DNA of 64,000 nt. Origin: Arcuatula senhousia (taxonomy: Eukaryota; Mollusca; Bivalvia; Mytilida; Mytilidae). Every line of letters starts with the position of its first letter. Position 1 is the first letter of the stretch. Location of the stretch: positions 2,163,001 to 2,227,000 of the forward strand of contig OZ020309.1 of NCBI GenBank assembly GCA_963971305.1, read 5' to 3'. The notes beneath the pieces were generated by a model. That model worked only from the letters and a program-made list of their open reading frames with translations. It was not told the origin of the DNA and made no database searches. Of the stretch, positions 56,699 to 64,000 are shown piece after piece. The position numbers and the translations under genes were made by a program.

Positions 56699-57044
56699 CA
56701 CCGGTAAAAATGCAATGCATGTGACACATATGTGTCACATGCGTTTCACACGCATGTGTTTGAGACATTTCCTGCCACACATGTATCAAATATGTAGATT
56801 TCAAAATAATATTCAATATATTCATATGATGTTATGCATGCATTGCGCACATGTGAAATTTCAATATATGTTTCACATATGTGAAACGCAGGTGCGTCAC
56901 ACATGTGACACACATGTAATACACGCATGTGTCACAAGCGAATCTACAAATACATGTGACACACATGTGGAACTTATGTGACTCACATGTGACATGCATG
57001 TGGCATTTTACATGTCTTTCACATGTGTGGCATTTTTAGCAGTG
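56699..57044. mobile_element. 346-bp MITE packed with CACATGTG palindromes
   Basis: Ends CACCGGTAAAAATGC and GCATTTTTAGCAGTG are inverted repeats (13 of 15), each flanked by TA (56697-56698 and 57045-57046), as in Tc1/mariner-type MITEs. The interior holds about a dozen CACATGTG, CACATATGTG or CGCATGTG palindromes. Open frames on both strands through it are by-products of the repeats. Confidence 0.75.
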
Positions 57045-57379
57045 TAACCGGATGTTCCTATTGGGAAAATAATGTTGCAAGCGTAGTTACACGTGCAAAT
57101 GATGATCAGCCTATTGTATTTGTTTACCTGTAGCCATTTGAGAAAACCTTCGACAACTTTGTTCTCGATGATTATAAAAATTCTAACATCTTGGGAAATA
57201 TTTTTGATATTTTAATCGTTTGGCAAGCCTCGACATTAGAATAATCAAATTTATTTCCCTTGATGTAAGAAATTCCAACATCAACTCGAAAGCGTTGTAG
57301 AAGCTTTAAATGGCGACCCCAAAAGACATGATATGGAGGAGTTTTTAAGCATTCGGTGCGCTGTTCTTTTTGACTTACA

Positions 57380-58680
57380 ATGTTAGATCTTAGTAAAAGT
57401 GTGAAACATATCGAATTATTAAATGTGCAGGAGTTTTATTCATATGTTCTAGAAAATATAAAATGCAATTTTTCGTTTACAATAAATCAATAATTAGACA
57501 ACTACTTTTGATGAATCTCTTAGAAAACAATCATTGATATATATAAATGTTAAAGTCGCGAAAGCTCATTGAATTTGACATGGGTTTATTTGTTTTGCTC
57601 CGAAAAAAAAATAGCAATCCATTGTGCTTTATTTGATTGTTAATATCAAATGCACTAGTAATCGACAATAAAAAATGGTCGATTGATTTAAAGTTGTTGT
57701 TTAATCTTTAATTGTCTGTAAACCTATTTCAATAATTAGTGTTTGTAATTTTGAAACAATTGCAAATAAGTCCTTTAATCCAAATTTTGTAGTCTTCTTA
57801 TGTCCGTTTTTGGGGATAAGAACTAACACTGTTTAATGCAAAACATAAAAATTTTGATTCGAAAATGTTAGAACTAACAATTCATATTAGCACATTTACA
57901 TTGTACATACTGCAAACTTTTCGAAATTTATGTATCTTTTGAGTACTTTTGGTTCATAATTCATTTGGGTTTTTGGCCTTTAAATGTTTGATTTAAATGT
58001 TGCAGATAAGAGCTCGAGGTAACTCCTTGAAATATCAACATACAGCATAGCCAAATTATCATTTTTTTATTCCAGTTTTGGTATTTGTATTTCTATATAG
58101 ACTTGTATTAAAAAGGTTAAAATATTCAGCACTTAAGCAAATTAATCAGGTGTTGCCATTTTTTTATTTCGAAATAGTTCTAATTTTATCTGCATTGACC
58201 CACCGATTTCATTGTATATTATCAAAAATTTAAAACGTCTTTACAAACTATTTAAACTAACTGATACGATATATCTTTTGAAATTAGTATTTTTCAAAGT
58301 TAAGAATACTAAATCTGTAACTGTTTTTTATCTGATCATATTAATTCTGAAAGTAAAATAAAACACAAATCACAAAACTCACTGAGCTCCCTATGACAAT
58401 CTAAATGACCTATCTTGTAGCTTTAATAAAGTTATCTAACTTTATGCATTTGATTTAAAATCAAGATCCGTATCTAGCTGATGAATTATATTCACTAAAT
58501 AAATACTTTATAACTGCCGTTTTTATTTTGGATCAGATTATTTTGATAAATGCTCCCATGGTATTATTTAAAAAGGAAAAAAAGATAGATGCATATTGCG
58601 ACATATATATTCGCTCAACTAAACTGATGTGTGAAGCTCTCAATTTAAATTTTGCATATAATATCCTAAAAACAAGCAAC
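57380..58680 (+). repeat. Block G, copy 2, left part
   Basis: Aligns with 49600-51540. It contains another degenerate hammerhead-C relative near 57990-58060. The block resumes in pieces at 59290-59345, 59770-59815, 61110-61330 and 62735-63360, separated by insertions. Confidence 0.7.
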
Positions 58681-58684
58681 AATT

Positions 58685-58850
58685 AGACGATAAAGAGATG
58701 TGGAATAAGTGTACGTGACACAACCAACATTAAAAAAACGGCAATTTAAAAAATCACAATGGAAAACAGCCAGCAGTCTTCAACATGACCAGAGGTCACT
58801 GCTCGCCGTCTTGCATTGGCCCAAGACTAAAAATACAATACATAAGATTC
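58685..58850 (+). repeat. Dispersed repeat shared with 8140-8280
   Basis: Same orientation; contains an extra GGTCACTGCTCGCC piece absent from the first copy. Confidence 0.7.
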
Positions 58851-59344
58851 AAACAAACCCCTAGAATATCAAAGAAAGACCCATTTCTGGACATGAAACA
58901 AAAAAACAGATAGTAGACAAGGACAAACAAAAGCTTTGACAAGGGTTCCTGGCTTAGGACAGGCACATATAAAATGTGGCGGGGTTAAACTAGCCCAACC
59001 TTCCCCCTATTGATTATCTTGTACAAAGCACAAAAAATAACAAACTTTAAAAATCAAATCGATAAAAGTTCAATTCACCAAGAGAGAACCTGAGACAATA
59101 GTACTATACGAGAACAACGAAACGTAAAGGAACTCCCTTGAGAACACTCGCAGTTGCTGACAGCTAGCTAAGAAGCATTTATCGATTGGTGTAAATAAAT
59201 CAAACATATCGATTCTAAATCCAACATAACACTTCAAACAAGAAATGATTAAGTATTATATCATAATACAAAACCGACATATCTGATCGCTGTGAACTGA
59301 AAGCTAGCAAAATCACTGAGCAAAAACAACAATGAAGTTCAATT

Positions 59345-59730
59345 GCAACACGACGGGTGTGCTATAGCAGGAAGGAACTACTTACTTTTCTTGGGCACCC
59401 GCGTTCACTCATGTTACAACTTGAGTTCGCATTGTTGATTTCCGTTTGGTTGATTTTATGTTATGTGTTTCTTCGTCCTGTTCTTGTTTGTGTTAACCGG
59501 TTTCGTCGTTGTCCTTTTGGACTTTTGACACTCGAATGCCCCCAATTGGTGCCTCTTTGCTTCTTTGTTAAGTTCGCGTTGTTGATTTCTGTTCAGTTGA
59601 TTTTGTGTTTTGTGTTTCCTTGTGCTTTTTTAGTTCATGTTACGACTTACCGTTTTTGTCTTTGCCCTTTCGGACTTTTGACACTCGAATGCTCCATTGG
59701 TGCCTCTTTGCCTCCATGTAAGAAACTCAT
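59345..59730 (+). repeat. Two tail repeats in tandem
   Basis: CGACGGGTGTGCTATAGCAG opens the first; GTTCGCGTTGTTGATT occurs again at 59573, and both units end in CATTGGTGCCTCTTTGC-like words. The 126-codon frame through them is a repeat artefact. Confidence 0.65.
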
Positions 59731-59906
59731 AAAGTGAAAAAATATCGAACTGTAATGATAAATCTTATCAATTATATGAAATGAAAGCACTGATGTTGAC
59801 TTGGTTGAGGCATTTAAAACGATTGATTGATTGTTAGTTGCTTAATGTCCCGTCGGCGATATTGCAGCCATCATCGGGACATAATGAATTCAATTACAAA
59901 TATAGT

Positions 59907-61108
59907 TTAAGGTAGTAGACCTGGGGTAAGGGACATAACTCTTTCAAACAGATCAGAGGTCATTTGAATGTTTTATATTCAAGTTATTTTCCAAACATTT
60001 TGTTGATGCTGATCAGGCTTTGCTTTCAGAGCATTTCTGTGTATAATGTTTCCTTGCATTTCCATAATAAAACAAAATCATAACATTTTATAAACAAGTC
60101 TTCGTAAGTTTAAAATTCTAATCTAATATTAAAAGTGAATGAAATTCAATGATTGAATAATAAAAAAGTCCTACCTGAACATAAGCACAACACAATGAAT
60201 ATCCATGCTTATTTCTGCAAGGTTTCTAAAGCAACTTTCTCATGTCAATAGAACATTACATTGAGATGCAGAAAATCACAAAAACCTGACAGATAAAATG
60301 TTTACATATCAAATTTTGTTGTCTGCTGCTGGGGAAAATTTTGTATGGGGAAGGAAATGAATTGGTATGGTCCAAGTTGCATATGGTTATCTCGCCCCGA
60401 AGAAATGATGTTCCTATAGCTAATATTATTAAAATACCAAAATTGTTTCAAATGTTTCGTAAATTGAACAAATAAGTCATAATTAATGGTAATGTGTACT
60501 AAAAGACAGTTTTTAAATCATTCTTTTTGAATTTGAGATTATTTCACCCCTATTCTCTTGATTTTTGGTATGCCTATGATACCTTTAAAATGAAATATCT
60601 TTACAAATTGACGGTGAATTTGTCTAATTTTGGTGTAATGTTGCATTTTCATGATACTAACAAAGTGTTTATTTTTCTTAAAAAACGACTGATAGACTCT
60701 TAAGAAAAAATGCTTTATTTTGTCCCACCAGCTGTGCTTTTGTGTTCCATTTTTTCAAAAAATTAATATAATTTATATTGTATTGGTAATTACAAATGAA
60801 AAATCATTAACAAAGCGTTGAATTTATATTGCCTCACCCAATAACTTTTCATATTCGCCAAAAATTGATTATTCTAAAACCTATTTTTGAAAATAAGCCC
60901 CTCAATTCAAATTAGGGCATTTAGGTCCGCAAAGGTCTTTAATGGTCATATGTATAAGACTTTACAGTCCCCTAGCGGAGAAACTAGATGGTAAAATCTC
61001 TTGAAACTTGCTTATTTTATGCATCTGTACTAGTAAATAACAGCATATAACTTTTAGAAAAATTGACTGTTGGGAAAATTTTGGGGTCACCCAGACCTAC
61101 TACCTTAA
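59907..61108. mobile_element. TTAA-flanked TIR element, about 1.2 kb
   Basis: Left TTAAGGTAGTAGACCTGGG and right CCCAGACCTACTACCTTAA are inverted repeats (17 of 19) with TTAA at both outer ends, the target of piggyBac-type elements. No transposase frame. It splits block G: the words AATTCAATTACAAAT occur on both sides (59888 and 61175). Confidence 0.65.
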
Positions 61109-61333
61109 GCAGCACAAATGTTTTTCTATCTTAATGCGATTTAGGATTTTGATACATTTAAAAAGGAACGAGAAATTCAATTACAAATGTAAGTAAAGTG
61201 ACCCTTTTTTTCTTTAATGCGATTTTAGAATGCAGTAGTATTACAAAATACAGCATAATTGTCAGACACAAAAGGGAGTATGACGTGTGCAACAAACACT
61301 CAGAAAAACATATTGACTGAAAAGTATTATATA

Positions 61334-62476
61334 CTAGGCAAAAAAAGAAACGTTACACTTATATTTTATTTGATAAAATTTTAATAATAAACGAAAAGTT
61401 GCAACTTCCATTGAATAAACGTATCTTTGGTCATACTGAAGAGACGAAAATCCAGTCTACCTTATTTCCAATCGAATTTTACATCTCCCTACAGTTTTAC
61501 CTAGATATTGTAGAAAATCAAGTTTACAAAGCATTATCGTTCCTGAATAACCATTCATTTTGCATATCTGACAACATTTCTATGAATTTGAAGTTGAAAT
61601 CAGTATTCAGGGATACTTAACAACCCGTAAAATTACATGGATGGTAAATTTTGCAACTGCTTCCGGTGGGTTTTGGTTATTTCTGAAAACGTTATTTAAA
61701 ATGACAAAATGTTGATAATTAAAAAAAATTCCGTTAAAAATTGAATCTTTGGTTTAAAAATGGCGCGACTTTGTCAATTTTAGTCATGGTACAACTCATT
61801 TACACCAAAACGCCTAAGAAACGTAAATTAGAGGACGTCTTTTTGAACAATGACGCCAGCTTGGCGTGACCCCGTATGTACAGTGTTTATGAATATTCGA
61901 TTGAAATTTTATCCATTAACACAAGTTCATGTTTTTGAATCATTTACAAAGCGATTTCGAAGAATAAAAAACGGCAACGCCTGATCTAAAATCGCGTTGG
62001 TTATGGTATTCTGCCACTTCCGGTCTCACCATTTTTTGTACTGCTACCTCTGACATGAGTCTCTGAACTATGGATAGCTGTTCTTAAGTCTTTTGAATGA
62101 TTTATCACCTGTGTTTTGGTCATTCCTGTATCCAACATAAAATAAGAGCATTCCTTCCAATTTTAACGTTAACGTAAAGGACCCGGCGTACAATTTTTCA
62201 ACCTTTATGTTCGACCTTTTTTTAGCCGTGATATTTGATACATTTAACGACCAAAATCACTAGCCTAATTGAAGTTTTGTCACGTAAAATTTTAAAAGTT
62301 GCAATTTTGGTAAAAATTAAAAAAATGACGTAACGTCATTTTCAAATCCGCCTACAATACGTAAATTTGACAGTGAAACCCGTTTATTTCCTAATATTTA
62401 CATTAAAAATGAAAACAAAATATGTTTCGAAAAAATCTTAAAAGAAATCCAATGTAACGTTTCTTTTTTTGCCTAG
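61334..62476. mobile_element. TIR element, about 1.14 kb, TA-flanked
   Basis: CTAGGCAAAAAAAGAAACG at 61334 is repeated inverted at 62458-62476, bordered by TATA on both sides, giving about 23 bp of near-perfect TIR. Only short ORFs (for example 61399-61620) lie inside, so it is non-autonomous or decayed. A Tc1/mariner affinity is suggested by the TA target. Confidence 0.75.
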
Positions 62477-63360
62477 TATAGATAGAGAAAACAGTTCCTT
62501 TCAATGATTCTTTTAGGGGTATTGCCGCTTAGAAGTAACGAAATCTGCTTTTTATTTGATTGAATTAATATGTTTACACATAGACAAAAATGCTACAGGC
62601 TAAAAAAAGTGGCCAGCTAGCGGAGCTATTGAAAAGTCTTTTTTTATTCAAGTATTCAAGTATTCCTATACCCGAGTAAGGGAAAACAGGGAGCAGTGAC
62701 TACTGATCAATTCAAAGGATGCTATTAAGTTATTGTATAAAACAAACCAAAGAACAAAATAATACTTTTTTTCTAATGTAGTTATGAATGCCTGATACTT
62801 CTACCAGTGTTTTACTTAGAAAGAAAGACTTATTAAGGTAGAAAAAAACGCATCGCTATAGCTTTGAACTAAAAGCCTGTCTCAAAAACAACAGTTTAGT
62901 CTCAACATTACGGAAAAAAAACGTATATACTCCTTGGCATACAGTATGGGAGTACAATACACAAATATGCTGGTTTGGTAAGTATCATTCTGCCAATTTA
63001 AAAAAAATAAATAATTTGATAACTACACGGCCTGTTATCATGTATATTTCTGTACTGGGAGTTTTACTATCTAAAGGTGACTTGTTGTTTTTTCCCTTGG
63101 CAAAATGTACAATTGGTCACGACGCCTTTAATGTGAACAATTCCAGATGTTAAGATACCACTACTAATTGACCTTATGGATGTTGTTAAAGATATTTCTG
63201 ATATATTATACTTGAATTTGTCCTAATCAGACAAGAATCTGAATCGAATAGTGAATTGATTTGTACTTACGCTCTCTTCTATATTGCTATGAGAAATACC
63301 AAATTGAAAACATTTTCTCCAAATATTACAACAAAGTAACAAGAATCTTAACAAAGTTAG
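62477..63360 (+). repeat. Block G, copy 2, right part
   Basis: 62735-63360 aligns with 51850-52460 (AATGCCTGATACTTCTACC, CAGACAAGAATCTGAATCG, CAAAGTAACAAGAATCTTA). No gene. Confidence 0.65.
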
Positions 63361-63611
63361 TGCGAAATGATTTTAAATCAAATATTGCTTTTTGGATTTT
63401 TTTTCAGTTTTCGAAACTAAGTAAACGTTAGGTAAATGGCAGGGAAATATACAAAAAAAAAATTGTATTTGTAACTGTAACCAACACCATGTAAATTGTT
63501 TTTGATTTTTTTGATTATGTACATATAATTTGCCTAGGTGTAAGGTCTGTATATCAATGTTCTGCAATAAGAATTTGTTTGTAGCAATACAAATGACAAC
63601 AAATTTTGTTA

Positions 63612-63653
63612 CGCCTGACGCGCGTTTCGTCTATTCAAGACTCATCAGAGGCG
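63612..63653 (-). ncRNA. Hammerhead ribozyme family A, consensus copy
   Basis: All elements intact in minus sense: stem I CGCCT/AGGCG (outer stem TTTTTGG against CAAAA-like flank), CTGATGA, stem II GTCT/AGAC with a TGAAT loop, GAAA, palindrome ACGCGCGT and the GTC triplet. Cleavage is predicted between 63617 and 63616. Confidence 0.85.
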
Positions 63654-63969
63654 CTCTACCAAAAATATTAAAAATGCCAAACACTGTATGATTATGAAGA
63701 GCATAGAACAGTAAAACCAAAAATACCAAATTGGGGAACGAAATTAATACTAAGATGATCAACCTATGTCTGGGGTAGGAAGAACCTTAGGGTTTAGACA
63801 ATTTTGAAATTTAAACGGATAATTTAAAGCATTGATGTATTCTCCAACACAAAAGTGTTGATGACGGAGCGGGCTATCCTCGGGGAATTAAAACTCCACC
63901 AGCAGTGCTAACCTTCACGTGTGTTTGAAATACAAATGACAACAAAGTTCCAGACAATAAATTTTGCTT

Positions 63970-64000
63970 CGCCTGACACGCGTTTCGTCTATTCAAGACT
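63970..64000 (-). ncRNA. Hammerhead family A, truncated by the window
   Basis: The 3' arm AGGCG, the palindrome-like ACGCGTGT, GTC, GAAA and the whole of stem II (GTCT/AGAC) are visible; the CTGATGA core lies beyond 64000. Confidence 0.7.

Larger units (their letters stand above)
63590..64000 (-). repeat. Hammerhead-A array, cut by the window edge
   Basis: Two ribozyme positions with cleavage points 358 nt apart (63616/63617 and 63974/63975). The monomer between them contains GCGCTCTACC-linked flank, CCAACACAAAAGTGTTG (a small palindrome) and CCACCAGCAGTGCTAACC. This is the least decayed array of the window. Confidence 0.85.

Noticed and set aside
56715..56981. His/Met/Cys-rich ORF of 88 codons resembling a metal-binding protein
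   Set aside because: It is the direct translation of CACATGTG repeats in the MITE.

Overview
This is a eukaryotic, AT-rich, repeat-saturated stretch, most likely from a bivalve mollusc and probably a mussel (Mytilus-like). That assignment is inferred from familiar dispersed repeats: pearl-type elements with GTCC/GTCG-rich microsatellites, Penelope-like reverse transcriptase remnants, and a 358-nt tandem repeat carrying hammerhead ribozymes. I recognise no host protein-coding gene, rRNA or tRNA gene. Nearly everything that can be identified is a mobile element or its debris.

Left part (1-12 kb): a minus-strand LINE (ORF1 nearly intact; ORF2 endonuclease frameshifted in a TA microsatellite and running off the left edge). 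Next is a TA-flanked DNA element with a 495-bp SINE-like insertion bounded by 13-bp target duplications. A truncated Penelope-like reverse transcriptase (PLE) follows, then a GACAGTG-rich dispersed repeat, a hammerhead of family B, and a hammerhead array of family A.

Middle (12-36 kb): a pearl-type element with ~500-bp internal repeats, three more truncated PLE copies and many copies of a PLE 3' tail. Further hammerhead arrays lie at 19.5-20.0 and 21.8-22.75 kb, with a solo copy at 31.4 kb. A 116-nt long hairpin is at 25.9 kb and a clean 856-bp TIR element at 26.7-27.6 kb.

The one complete, apparently young element is a 7,975-bp minus-strand Ty3/Gypsy LTR retrotransposon at 37354-45328. Its 876-bp LTRs differ at only two positions. 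It has a tRNA-Leu-like primer site, one uninterrupted 1,669-codon gag-pol frame, and a separate 251-codon zinc-finger ORF in the env position. That ORF is preceded by a good splice acceptor, with a matching donor in the leader, so it is probably made from a spliced subgenomic RNA.

Right part (45-64 kb): a second pearl element, a PLE fragment on the minus strand, remnants of a different PLE lineage, a decayed LINE tail, a MITE packed with CACATGTG palindromes, and a diverged ~3-kb duplicated block (49.56-52.46 kb against 57.38-63.36 kb) whose second copy was expanded by at least two TIR elements. The window ends inside another hammerhead array.

The most interesting signal is the set of self-cleaving hammerhead-like motifs: family A (about ten sites, spaced ~358 nt in tandem like animal retrozymes), family B (an inverted pair at 10.5 and 17.8 kb) and a less canonical family C (33.2 and 55.15 kb). 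All share the same design: stem I, CTGATGA, stem II, GAA, then a short perfect palindrome as stem III.
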